A DNA stretch of 64,000 nt from Imhoffiella fuscus (GTDB taxonomy: Bacteria > Pseudomonadota > Gammaproteobacteria > Chromatiales > Chromatiaceae), in contig NZ_JBHUHX010000051.1 of the NCBI RefSeq assembly GCF_042682685.1, forward strand, positions 62,001-126,000, in the 5' to 3' direction. The notes beneath the pieces were generated by a model, which made no database searches, was not told where the DNA came from, and saw only the letters and a list, made by a program, of their open reading frames with translations. How positions within the stretch are numbered: the first letter of the stretch is position 1; each line of letters starts with the position of its first letter. Below are positions 17,015-25,429 of this stretch, piece after piece. The translations under genes were made by a program, and so were the position numbers.

Positions 17015-18880
17015 ATCGAGCCAAGGTCCAGCCGACTCAAGCGCCGCCTCTTATGGGCGGCGCTGCTCCTCGGATTGTGCGCCGGGCTCTGGGCGCTCGG
17101 CCTCTGGTCCTACCGCGACGGCATCGGACGCCTGGCCGCTCAGGGACGCACCGACCTCAATCTCTACATGGCCCATCTCCAGGGGTTGCTCGCCAAATAC
17201 GAGCCACTTCCGGAACTGCTCGCCACCAACCCCCGTCTGATCGAATTCCTGCGCGCGCCCGGCGGACAGGAGAGCATCCAGGCGCTCAACCGCTACCTCG
17301 AAACCATCAACCGGATCAGCGACGCCACCGACACCTACCTGATGGACGCCGAGGGGCTGACGATCGCGGCCAGCAACTGGCAGGCAGAACGCCCCTTCGT
17401 GGGACGCAACTTCAGCTTCCGACCCTATTTCCGCGACGCCATGGGCGGACAACTGGGACGCTATTTCGCGCTAGGAACCACATCCAAGCAGCGCGGCTAC
17501 TATTTCGCCTATCCAGTGCATGAAAAGGGCGAGATCCTCGGCGCCGTCGTGGTCAAGATCGACATCAGCGAGGCCGAGCGCCGCTGGGCCAAACCGGACC
17601 GGATCTTTCTGGTCACGGACCCGGATGGGGTCGTCTTCGTCTCCACCCACCCCGAGCAGCGCTTCCGCACCCTCTTCCCGCTCGATGACGCAGCCCGTCG
17701 GCGCATCGCCAACAGCAACCGCTATCTGAACGCCACGCTATCCCCGATGGGGCTGGAGATCCTAAAACGTCTTCCCGAGGGCCAACTCGTGCGTCTAGAG
17801 CCCGAACGGGGATGGCCCAAGCACACGCGCTATCTGCTTCAGTCCCGCCCCATGCCGGCCGCCGGCTGGCAGGTTCACGAGCTCTCGGACACCCGCGAGG
17901 TCATCCGCGATACGCTCAAGCTGACCACCCTCGCCGCCGCACTCGCCGCCACTGCGGCCCTGATCGCCGCGCTCATGCTGCAACACCAGCGCGCCCGACG
18001 CGTCCATGACGTGCTGACCGAACGGGCACGCGCCTCGCTCGAACGCATCAACCTGGAATTGGAGGAACGGGTCGCCACCCGCACGGCCGAGCTGACCCGC
18101 ACCAACCGGCGCCTTCTGGACGAGGTCGACGAGCGATTGCGCGCCGAACAGGCGCTGCGCGAGGCCCAGCAGGCGCTGATCCAGTCGGCCAAACTGGCCA
18201 CGCTGGGACAGATGTCGGCCGGCATCAATCACGAACTCAACCAACCGCTCGCCGCCATCCGCACCTATGCCGACAACGGGCGGTTGCTGCTGGCCAAGGG
18301 CCGCACCCAGGAGGTCGAGCTCAACCTCGAACAGATCCTGGCCCTCACCGAACGCATGGCCAAGATCGGCTCTCAGCTCAAGCTCTTCGCCCGCAAGACC
18401 TCGGGCGAGCTGATCGCCTTGCCCCTGGCCCCGGTCATCGAAGGCGCCGCCCGCATCGCCGCCCCCATCCTCGACCGCTGCGGAGGCACCCTGGAATCAC
18501 AGGTTCCGGCCGAGCTCAGCGTCAAGGCCAACGACGTCTTGTTGCAGCAAGTCCTGGTCAATCTGCTCGGCAACGCCTGCCAGGCGATCGACGGGCAGCC
18601 CGAACGGCGTATCCGCATCGAGGCGCGCCGCACCCAGGATTGGGTGATCACGACCGTCGATGACACAGGCCCCGGAATTCCCGAATCCGACCTGAACCTC
18701 ATCTTCGAACCCTTCTTCACCACCAAGGACGCCGGCGAAGGATTGGGCCTGGGGCTCGCGATCTCGGCCCGCATCGCCGCCGAGATGGGCGGCTCGCTCG
18801 CCACCGTCCCGCTCGACTCTGGCGCCTGCTTCGAGCTCAGGCTTCCAGCGGCGGACATCCACCCCTCTCAGGCAACATGA
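17015..18880 (+). CDS. dctB: DctB-type sensor histidine kinase for C4-dicarboxylates
   Basis: About 621 residues: a transmembrane segment at the N-terminus ('LLWAALLLGLCAGLWALGLW'), a periplasmic PDC domain with the DctB-type 'FVGRNFSFRPYFRDAMGG' and 'FAYPVHEKGEILGA', a second membrane segment near 300, a coiled coil, the phospho-accepting 'INHELNQPLAAIRTYADN', and the ATPase boxes 'LLGNACQAID', 'DTGPGIP' and 'GLGLGLAIS'. It should phosphorylate DctD in response to dicarboxylates. No ATG, GTG or TTG precedes the first membrane segment in frame. GGAGGA (17000-17005) is followed by ATC codons at 17009 and 17015, so I provisionally start at ATC 17015. TTG 17075 would cut the membrane segment. 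Confidence 0.85.
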   Translation: MEPRSSRLKRRLLWAALLLGLCAGLWALGLWSYRDGIGRLAAQGRTDLNLYMAHLQGLLAKYEPLPELLATNPRLIEFLRAPGGQESIQALNRYLETINRISDATDTYLMDAEGLTIAASNWQAERPFVGRNFSFRPYFRDAMGGQLGRYFALGTTSKQRGYYFAYPVHEKGEILGAVVVKIDISEAERRWAKPDRIFLVTDPDGVVFVSTHPEQRFRTLFPLDDAARRRIANSNRYLNATLSPMGLEILKRLPEGQLVRLEPERGWPKHTRYLLQSRPMPAAGWQVHELSDTREVIRDTLKLTTLAAALAATAALIAALMLQHQRARRVHDVLTERARASLERINLELEERVATRTAELTRTNRRLLDEVDERLRAEQALREAQQALIQSAKLATLGQMSAGINHELNQPLAAIRTYADNGRLLLAKGRTQEVELNLEQILALTERMAKIGSQLKLFARKTSGELIALPLAPVIEGAARIAAPILDRCGGTLESQVPAELSVKANDVLLQQVLVNLLGNACQAIDGQPERRIRIEARRTQDWVITTVDDTGPGIPESDLNLIFEPFFTTKDAGEGLGLGLAISARIAAEMGGSLATVPLDSGACFELRLPAADIHPSQAT

Positions 18881-20235
18881 ACAGCAGCCCATCGATCCTC
18901 TTCGTCGACGACGAACAACACATCCGCGCGGCCAATCGTCAGACGCTCGAACTCGCCGGATTGACCTCGCAAACATTCGAGCGTGCCGAGCCCGTCCTGC
19001 CGCTGCTCACCCGCGACTGGCCGGGAGTCCTCATCACCGACATCCGTCTGCCCGGAATGGACGGCCTGGAACTGCTGGCACAGGCCCACGCGATCGACCC
19101 GGACATCCCGGTCATCCTCATCACCGGGCATGGCGACGTCAGCACGGCCGTCAAGGCGATGCGCGGCGGCGCCTACGACTTCATCGAGAAGCCCTATCCC
19201 GCCGAGCGTCTGATCGACACGGTGCAGCGCGCCTTGGACAAGCGCGCCCTGGTGATGGAGAACCGCAACCTGCGGGTCGAGCTTATGGCCAACACGGCCC
19301 TGGGGCCGCGCATCATCGGACGCAGCCCCGAAATGTGCCAGCTACGCGCGACCATCGCCCGCATCGCCGATACGGGCGCGGACGTGCTGATCTTCGGAGA
19401 GACGGGAACCGGAAAGGAGCTGGTGGCGCGCTCGCTGCACGAACACAGCCGTCGGCGCGACTGCAATTTCGTCGCGGTCAACTGCGGCGCGGTGCCGGAG
19501 ACCATGATCGAAAGCGAACTCTTCGGCCACGAAGCAGGCGCCTTCACCGGGGCCAAATCCAAACGCATCGGCAAGTTCGAGCACGCCCATCGCGGAACCC
19601 TCTTTCTCGACGAGATCGAGAGCATGCCCGCCTCGGCCCAGGTACAACTGCTCAGAGTGGTTCAGGAACGCGCCATCGAACGGCTGGGATCCAACCAGGT
19701 CATCCCGCTCGACTTCCGAGTGGTGGCCGCCACCAAGGTCGATCTGCGCGAGGCGGCCAATCAGGGCAGCTTCCGCGAGGATCTCTACTATCGGCTCAAC
19801 GTCGTGACCCTGCACATCCCGCCGCTGCGCAACCGACGCGACGACATCCCGCTGCTCTTCCACCATTTCCTGCTGGTGGCCCAGGACCGCTTCCAGCGCG
19901 ATGCACCCTTCCCCGCCCAGAGCGAGGTCAGCCGCCTGATCGGCTACGATTGGCCGGGAAACGTGCGCGAGCTGCGCAATATCACCGAACGCTACGTCCT
20001 GCTCGGCGAACAGTTCGATTGGTCCCTCGCAGACCTCTTGGCCGCCCCCATGGCAGGCGCACCCCGAACCCTGCCCGAACAGATCGAGAGCTTCGAAAAG
20101 AGCCTGATCGTACAGGCCCTCGCCTTCAGCAAGGGCAGCATCAAGGACACCATGACCACGCTCGGCATCCCCCGCAAGACGCTCTACGACAAGATGCAAA
20201 AATACCAACTCGACAAGGACGACTACAAGGCATGA
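18877..20235 (+). CDS. dctD: DctD sigma-54-dependent response regulator
   Basis: The 452-residue protein has a receiver domain with phospho-acceptor D55 ('LITDIRLPGMDG'), a sigma-54-interacting AAA+ domain with 'GETGTGKE' and the 'GAFTGA' loop that contacts sigma-54, and a C-terminal Fis-type helix-turn-helix ('KDTMTTLGIPRKTLYDKM'). It is the expected partner of DctB, whose gene overlaps it by 4 bases (ATGA). Its likely target is the sigma-54 promoter before dctP, about 3.5 kb downstream. The stop codon lies inside a strong hairpin. Confidence 0.95.
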   Translation: MNSSPSILFVDDEQHIRAANRQTLELAGLTSQTFERAEPVLPLLTRDWPGVLITDIRLPGMDGLELLAQAHAIDPDIPVILITGHGDVSTAVKAMRGGAYDFIEKPYPAERLIDTVQRALDKRALVMENRNLRVELMANTALGPRIIGRSPEMCQLRATIARIADTGADVLIFGETGTGKELVARSLHEHSRRRDCNFVAVNCGAVPETMIESELFGHEAGAFTGAKSKRIGKFEHAHRGTLFLDEIESMPASAQVQLLRVVQERAIERLGSNQVIPLDFRVVAATKVDLREAANQGSFREDLYYRLNVVTLHIPPLRNRRDDIPLLFHHFLLVAQDRFQRDAPFPAQSEVSRLIGYDWPGNVRELRNITERYVLLGEQFDWSLADLLAAPMAGAPRTLPEQIESFEKSLIVQALAFSKGSIKDTMTTLGIPRKTLYDKMQKYQLDKDDYKA

Positions 20236-20257
20236 GCCGCCGGGGGCGGCTCATGCC
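20229..20257 (+). terminator. Hairpin at the end of dctD
   Basis: A 13-bp perfect stem (20229-20241 with 20245-20257, loop GGG) includes the dctD stop codon. No T-run follows, so it may end transcription with help from Rho or simply protect the 3' end. Confidence 0.6.
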
Positions 20258-20317
20258 CACGAGGATGCGCTCAAGCCCCACGGTTGGAATGCGATTCCAT
20301 TCAGGCGCATCGAGGGG

Positions 20318-20635
20318 TCAGTCGAGCTGATCGAAGATGCAGTCGAGGGCCGCCTGATCGGTGCCCGTCGGATAGTAGGCATTGATGTCTTCGGCATAGG
20401 TGGCCTTGTCGACGCTGCCTACAGCGAGCTTGCTGGTCTCGTCGATGAAATAGACGTCGTCGCCGTTGACTTCGAGCAGGAAGTCGATCGGCTGGTTTCC
20501 GATCTTGAGCTTGGCGCAGTTGGTGCCCACCCGATTCAGAAACGCATTGGTCACCGGACCTTCCGGTGCAAGGACACCGCTGCCGCAGCCGGTCAGGGCG
20601 AACAGGATGGCGAGTGAAAAGGTCGTACGCTTCAT
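20318..20635 (-). CDS. Small lipoprotein of unknown function
   Basis: The 105-residue protein begins 'MKRTTFSLAILFALTGCGSG', a lipoprotein signal with lipobox L-T-G-C, so mature protein would be lipid-anchored at its Cys. The rest contains 'TNAFLNRVGTNCAKLKIGNQ', one further Cys pair candidate (C in 'GTNCAK' and 'LDCIFDQLD'), and no family I recognise. The ATG at 20635 follows AGAGGGGA at ideal spacing. It is encoded opposite to dctBD and the hydrolase gene, in a 700-base space between them. Confidence 0.75.
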   Translation of the reverse strand: MKRTTFSLAILFALTGCGSGVLAPEGPVTNAFLNRVGTNCAKLKIGNQPIDFLLEVNGDDVYFIDETSKLAVGSVDKATYAEDINAYYPTGTDQAALDCIFDQLD

Positions 20636-20936
20636 TGCAGTCCCCTCTGGAGCCCGATCGATTGGATCCGATTCGGATGCCTGGCGCATTGATGTCGACG
20701 TCATACGTCTTCACCGCGCCGAACCCAAGGTCAAACGAGCGCGCGCCCACACGGCAGCGACAGTTGACTTTGGGCCGAGTCACCGGCACCTGGAGACTGG
20801 AGGTTAGGCGATTTCCGCAAATGAGGCGACCCAGGCGATGTTCCCCTGAATTCACCTCATGCTCACCAAGACCATGATTCAGGGCGATTGAAACCGCTGA
20901 TCGAGCGCGATCGAGGCCAAACGTGGGAGGTTGGTC

Positions 20937-23183
20937 ATGAAATTCTCGATGGTCCCCGTCATGCTGGCGACAGTGCTGATACTCGTCGGGCAGGCCCCGA
21001 GGACCGAGGCGACCGCCTTGGACGACTACGTGGACAAGCCGGACCCGAGCTATAGCTATTCCTACGAGGAAACGCGGCAGGGCTGGGGATACAGCATTCA
21101 CGTCGTCGACATGACCTCCCAGCAATGGCGCTCGCCATCGGAGGTCGATCGAACGCTGTGGAGGCACGAGCTGCTGATCGCCGTGCCCTGGATCTTCCAC
21201 TCCGGAAACCAGGGCACGGCCATCCTGATCGTGAACGGCGGCGGCAATATCAAACCGGGCGGCACGGAGAACGACGAACTGCTGGGCATCATGGCGGGAA
21301 CGACGGGGGCCGTCGTCGCCATGTTGAGCCAGGTCCCCAATCAGCCACTCCAATTCGCCGACGAGAGCGCCCCCAGGGAGGAGGACGCGATTCTCGCCTA
21401 CGGCATGGACAAGTACCTGACGACCGGCGACCCGGAATGGCTGCCCCAGCTGCCCATGACCAAGGCCGCGATCCGGGCCTTGGACAGCATCCAGACCTTC
21501 GCCGCCACCTATCCCAACGTCTGGCCGACACTCCCGATCATCGAGGACGTCATCATCGCGGGCGGCTCCAAACGCGGCTGGACGACCTGGCTCGCCGCCG
21601 CCGTCGAGGCCCGCAAGGGCGAGGCGTCCCGAGTGCGCGCAATCCTGCCGGCCTCGATCGACCTGCTCAACCTCGACGCCCAGTTCGACCACCATTGGGA
21701 GGCCTATGGATTCTACGCGCCCGCCGTCCAGGATTATGCCGACCTCGACATCCCCTGCCGGGCGGGCACTCCGGAAGGTCAGGCGATGCTGGAGATCATC
21801 GATCCATACGCCTACCGCGACCGTCTCACCATGCCGAAGCTCGTGGTCAACTCCTCGGGCGATCAGTTCTTCCTCCCCGATTCGTCGCAGTTCTACTGGG
21901 CTGGACTACCGGAACCGAAGCAGCTGCGCTACTCGTTCAATACAGACCACTCCCAAAGCCAAGATCTGCCGAGCGTCATCCTGCCCACGCTCTCATGGCT
22001 CAGCGATGTCCTGGACGACAACCCGAGCCCGCGAATCGACTGGACGCGCGAATCCGACGGTTCGATTCGCGTCTGGACCGACAGCGCACCCAAGACGGTC
22101 AAGCTTTGGCAAGCCACCAACCCCAATGCCCGAGATTTCCGCCTGGATACGATCGGAGCGGCCTGGACGAGCACGCCGCTGCAGCCGAGTGCCGACGGAA
22201 GCTACCTGGGCCGTGTCGCGCCGCCACCCGAGGGCTGGACGGCCTTCGCCGTCGAGGTGACCTTTCCCGGAGCAACCGCCATTCCAACACCCCTGGAAAG
22301 CGATGAGATCCTCACCACGGACGTGCGCATCGTCCCGGACATCCTGCCCTATGCCGATACCGTCTGCCCGGCCTATCCCCGATCGCCCATCTCGCTCCCC
22401 GGCAGCGACGCCGCCGTCGATCACGGCTGGCGCTTCGTCGACGCACCCTCCGGATACGCCGACGCCGTCGTCATCGCCGGCCCGCCGAGCTACCGTGGCC
22501 CCGACCCGGGTGTGGCACGTCTGCGTGCCGTCGGCCCGGCCGGATTCGAGCTGCGGTTCCAGGAATGGGACTACCGCGCACGCCGCTTCGGCGACGTCTA
22601 TCACGCGATCGAGGACGTTCCCTTCGCGATGCTCGAACCCGGCCGTCGGATCATGACGGACGGCTCCGCCTGGGAGGTCGGCACCTTCGACCTCGGCGGC
22701 ACACAAGACTGGAAACCGATCTCCTTCGGCACGGCCTTCGACGCGGCGCCCAAACTCTTCCTCACCGTCCAGACCGCAAACGGCGTCCAGGCCGTCACGG
22801 CCCGGGCGCGCCAGGTCACGGCCAACGGCTTCCAGGCCGCACTGTTCGAGGAAGAGGCCCTTAACGACGGTCACACAACCGAGGTCGTCGGCTATCTTGC
22901 CATCCACAGCCCGACCGGCAGCGGCATCGTCGATCTCGGCGGCAAAGAGATGCCCTATGCGCTCCAGTCCGCGAGCGCCGATACGCGCTGGACACCAATG
23001 CTCGACCGGCAGGTGAGACTGGAAGAGGAAGCATCCCTGGATCCCGAAACCGACCACGTCCAAGAAACCCTGGACGCCCTCCTTCTGGGCGACGGATTCT
23101 TTGTCCAGCAGGTCACCGACAACGGAACCGACACCACAGCCCTGCGGCGACTCGAATCGAGTTCAGAGGCAGCCGCGCCCTGA
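20937..23183 (+). CDS. PqaA-type (PhoPQ-activated pathogenicity-related) secreted hydrolase with C-terminal repeat domains
   Basis: The 748-residue protein has a signal peptide, then an alpha/beta-hydrolase-like region matching the PhoPQ-activated pathogenicity-related family. Visible are 'AILIVNGGGN', the nucleophile elbow 'GGSKRGWTTW' with Ser211, and 'NSSGDQFFLPDSSQFYW' with the acid residue. This family is usually 430-550 residues. Here about 250 residues follow, including two tandem related beta-rich units (about 490-575 and 580-665), each with a 'GFE/GFQ...E-E/W' core as found in extracellular bacterial lectin-like repeats. The ATG at 20937 follows GGGAGG by six bases. The substrate is unknown. 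It separates dctBD from dctPQM without obvious functional link. Confidence 0.82.
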   Translation: MKFSMVPVMLATVLILVGQAPRTEATALDDYVDKPDPSYSYSYEETRQGWGYSIHVVDMTSQQWRSPSEVDRTLWRHELLIAVPWIFHSGNQGTAILIVNGGGNIKPGGTENDELLGIMAGTTGAVVAMLSQVPNQPLQFADESAPREEDAILAYGMDKYLTTGDPEWLPQLPMTKAAIRALDSIQTFAATYPNVWPTLPIIEDVIIAGGSKRGWTTWLAAAVEARKGEASRVRAILPASIDLLNLDAQFDHHWEAYGFYAPAVQDYADLDIPCRAGTPEGQAMLEIIDPYAYRDRLTMPKLVVNSSGDQFFLPDSSQFYWAGLPEPKQLRYSFNTDHSQSQDLPSVILPTLSWLSDVLDDNPSPRIDWTRESDGSIRVWTDSAPKTVKLWQATNPNARDFRLDTIGAAWTSTPLQPSADGSYLGRVAPPPEGWTAFAVEVTFPGATAIPTPLESDEILTTDVRIVPDILPYADTVCPAYPRSPISLPGSDAAVDHGWRFVDAPSGYADAVVIAGPPSYRGPDPGVARLRAVGPAGFELRFQEWDYRARRFGDVYHAIEDVPFAMLEPGRRIMTDGSAWEVGTFDLGGTQDWKPISFGTAFDAAPKLFLTVQTANGVQAVTARARQVTANGFQAALFEEEALNDGHTTEVVGYLAIHSPTGSGIVDLGGKEMPYALQSASADTRWTPMLDRQVRLEEEASLDPETDHVQETLDALLLGDGFFVQQVTDNGTDTTALRRLESSSEAAAP

Positions 23184-23317
23184 TGACTGTTGTGAACGCA
23201 TCACACGGGGAACGGAAAGCCGGGCAGTGACCTCCGATGTCGGAAGCATCGCCGATAGCGCACGCCTGGTAGGCCAACGACCAAGCTCAAGCAGTGCCGC
23301 CCTTGCAGGTTCGATTC

Positions 23318-23348
23318 GTAGGGCGCAATAGCGCAGCGTATTGCGCCG
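23318..23348 (+). repeat. GTAG-type REP element, copy A
   Basis: The 31-base element starts GTAGG and folds as a 9-bp perfect stem GGCGCAATA/TATTGCGCC (23322-23330 with 23339-23347) with loop GCGCAGCG. The 5' GTAG head is characteristic of REP sequences linked to RAYT transposases in other gammaproteobacteria. It pairs with inverted copy B. Confidence 0.75.
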
Positions 23349-23457
23349 AAAGGATATTGGCACAAGTCCATTAGGTTGGTGGCACAAAGACGCCATTCGA
23401 CGGGCAAGGGGCATGCAGCGCATGTTGTGTCTTGGGGTGGGCAGCCTGCCAACCATA

Positions 23458-23489
23458 CGGCGCAATACGCTATCGCTATTGCGCCCTAC
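23458..23489 (-). repeat. GTAG-type REP element, copy B (inverted)
   Basis: On the minus strand this reads GTAGGGCGCAATAGCG followed by ATAGCGTATTGCGCCG, the same element as copy A with one small loop difference. Together with copy A it makes an inverted pair with GTAG heads facing outward and a 109-base interior (23349-23457). Confidence 0.75.
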
Positions 23490-23559
23490 GCGGGCTCCTC
23501 CGCCCCCCATCCGAACCGGTACAGATCAACAAGTTCGCTTGGCCAGGCACGAACACACC

Positions 23560-23606
23560 GGCGGATTCCCGCCTTCGACTGCGGCGAAATGGGCGGATTT
23601 TCACCC
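23560..23606. promoter_or_regulatory. Two candidate DctD enhancer palindromes
   Basis: GGCGGATTCCCGCC (23560-23573) and GGGCGGATTTTCACCC (23591-23606) are imperfect palindromes sharing GGCGGATT. Their centres are 32 bases apart, about three helical turns, and roughly 110-145 bases upstream of the predicted sigma-54 start site, which is the normal enhancer geometry. Binding by DctD is inferred. Confidence 0.45.
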
Positions 23607-23683
23607 ATCGCGAACGCAGCCACCTCGTCGTGCATCGCGGCTAACCACCGAATTTTCAGGGATCTGACCACTCTCGACTCTGC

Positions 23684-23699
23684 TGGCCCACTCTTTGCT
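23684..23699 (+). promoter_or_regulatory. Sigma-54 promoter of dctP
   Basis: TGGCCCACTCTTTGCT matches the -24/-12 consensus TGGCACnnnnnTTGCA with the essential GG (23685-23686) and GC (23697-23698) ten bases apart. It lies 62 bases before the dctP ATG and fits activation by DctD encoded upstream. Confidence 0.75.
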
Positions 23700-23761
23700 G
23701 ACGTAAGCGGGATCCAAACGGATCGGCGAATCAGCACACACCCCAACGTGAGGACACACGC

Positions 23762-24757
23762 ATGAAACGAACCCTAGCCGCATTCGCGCTCGCCGCAGCC
23801 TCTACGCTCATGGTCGGCCTGGCCAACGCAGCCGACGAGCCGATCGTCATCAAGTTCTCGCACGTCGTCGCCGAGAACACGCCGAAGGGCAAGATGGCGA
23901 ACAAGTTCAAGGAGCTGGTCGCGGAACGCATGGGCGATCGGGTCGTGGTCGAGGTCTATCCGAACTCGCAGCTCTTCGGCGACGACAACGTGCTTGAGGC
24001 CATGCAGCTTGGCGACGTTCAGCTCGCCGCTCCGGCACTGTCCAAGTTCAGCCGCTACACGGATCTGCTCGCCCTCTACGACCTGCCCTTCCTGTTCGAG
24101 GATCTGGACGCGGTCGACCGCTTTCAGCAGAGCGAAAAGGGCCAGTCCATGATGAACTCCATGAAAAAGAAGGGGTTGATCGGCCTGGGCTATCTCCACA
24201 ACGGCATGAAGCAGCTCAGCTCCAGCCAGCCGCTGCGCGTTCCGGCCGATGCCAAGGGACTCAAGTTCCGCATCATGTCCTCGCCCGTGCTTGAGGCCCA
24301 GTTCGAGGCGGTCGATGCCACCCCTCTGAAGAAGCCCTTCTCCGAGGTCTTCACCCTGCTCCAGACCAAGGCGATCGACGGTCAGGAGAACACCTGGTCC
24401 AACATCTATTCCAAGAAGTTCTTCGAGGTCCAGCCCTACATCACCGAGACCAACCACGGTCTGCTCGACTATCTGGTCGTGACCTCGACCGAGTTCTGGA
24501 TGGGGCTGCCCGAGGATCTGCGTAGCGAGCTCAAGAGCGCACTGGACGAGGCCATCATCTACGGCAACCAGATCGCACGCGATAAGGGCATCGAGGATCG
24601 CCAGGCGATCATCGACTCCAAGCGCAGCGAGGTCATCGAGCTGACCCCCGAGGAACGCGCCCAGTGGGTGCAGGCGATGAAGCCGGTGTGGAAGCAGTTC
24701 GAGAAGGAGATCGGCGCCGATCTCATCGACGCGGCCTACGCAGCGAACCGCCGCTGA
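23762..24757 (+). CDS. dctP: TRAP transporter substrate-binding protein DctP
   Basis: The 331-residue periplasmic binding protein starts with a clear signal peptide (cleavage after 'VGLANA'). It shows the DctP family pattern: 'IKFSHVVAENTPKGKMANKF', 'VEVYPNSQLFGDDNVLEAM', the 'RVPADAKGLKFRIM' segment whose Arg binds the ligand carboxylate, and 'AIDGQENTWSNIYSKKF'. It captures C4-dicarboxylates such as malate, succinate or fumarate and delivers them to DctQM. The gene follows a sigma-54 promoter, and a strong hairpin separates it from dctQ, which would allow it to be made in excess. Confidence 0.96.
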   Translation: MKRTLAAFALAAASTLMVGLANAADEPIVIKFSHVVAENTPKGKMANKFKELVAERMGDRVVVEVYPNSQLFGDDNVLEAMQLGDVQLAAPALSKFSRYTDLLALYDLPFLFEDLDAVDRFQQSEKGQSMMNSMKKKGLIGLGYLHNGMKQLSSSQPLRVPADAKGLKFRIMSSPVLEAQFEAVDATPLKKPFSEVFTLLQTKAIDGQENTWSNIYSKKFFEVQPYITETNHGLLDYLVVTSTEFWMGLPEDLRSELKSALDEAIIYGNQIARDKGIEDRQAIIDSKRSEVIELTPEERAQWVQAMKPVWKQFEKEIGADLIDAAYAANRR

Positions 24758-24794
24758 TTCGCGTCGGTCTCGACCGCCGCGATCTTCCGCGAAC

Positions 24795-24819
24795 GGAGCG
24801 GGCGCCTGGCGCCCGCTCC
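24795..24819 (+). terminator. Intercistronic hairpin between dctP and dctQ
   Basis: An 11-bp GC-rich perfect stem (GGAGCGGGCGC/GCGCCCGCTCC, loop CTG) sits in the 126-base gap. With no T-run it is likely a partial terminator or 3'-end stabiliser, giving more dctP than dctQM message. Confidence 0.65.
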
Positions 24820-24883
24820 ACGGGCGTCTCGGGGCACATGACCGCCCCGGGGCACACCCGCCCACCCAGCTTGGATCTTTGAC

Positions 24884-25429
24884 ATGCTGCTTCGTCTACT
24901 CAACAAGACCGAAGAGGCCATCATCTCGTTGCTGCTGGTAGCCATGACGCTACTGGTATTCGCCGAGGTGATCATGCGCTTCGCATTCAACACCGGATTG
25001 ACCTGGGGCCAGGAAGGCACCCTCTACCTGTCCGCCTGGTTCGTCCTGTTCGGGGCATCTTACGGGCTCAAGGTCGGTGCCCATATCGGTGTCGACGCCT
25101 TCGTCAGACTCTTCTCGCCACTTGGGCAGCGATTCATCAGCACGCTGGCCATCCTGCTCTCGCTCGGCTACTGCGGACTCTTCATCTACGGGTCCTGGAT
25201 CTATCTCAGCAAGATGCAACGCATCGGTATCGAGCTGGAGGACATCCCGGTCCCGACCTGGATCGCTCAAAGCATTCTGCTGATCGGACTCGTTTTCCTC
25301 TCGATCCGGCTGCTGATCCTGCTCTGGGCAGTCATCACCGGCAAGGCGAACGGCTTCAACCAAACCGATGAGGCCAAGGAAAGCATGCATCTAGCCGAGG
25401 AAATCCAGCGCGAGGAGATCAAGGCATGA
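24884..25429 (+). CDS. dctQ: TRAP transporter small membrane subunit DctQ
   Basis: The 181-residue protein has four predicted membrane helices with the DctQ signature: 'LTWGQEGTLYLSAWFVLFGASYGLK' corresponds to the conserved W-x-E-E segment, followed by 'GAHIGVDAF'. A charged C-terminal tail extends about 25 residues past the last helix. DctQ forms the small membrane subunit of the tripartite transporter. It overlaps dctM by 4 bases and is separated from dctP by the hairpin described above. Confidence 0.94.
   Translation: MLLRLLNKTEEAIISLLLVAMTLLVFAEVIMRFAFNTGLTWGQEGTLYLSAWFVLFGASYGLKVGAHIGVDAFVRLFSPLGQRFISTLAILLSLGYCGLFIYGSWIYLSKMQRIGIELEDIPVPTWIAQSILLIGLVFLSIRLLILLWAVITGKANGFNQTDEAKESMHLAEEIQREEIKA

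Noticed and set aside
23358..23397. Two TGGCAC motifs (23358 and 23380) as sigma-54 promoters
   Set aside because: Neither has GC ten bases after GG, so the -12 element is missing; the site at 23684 fits better and is nearer dctP.
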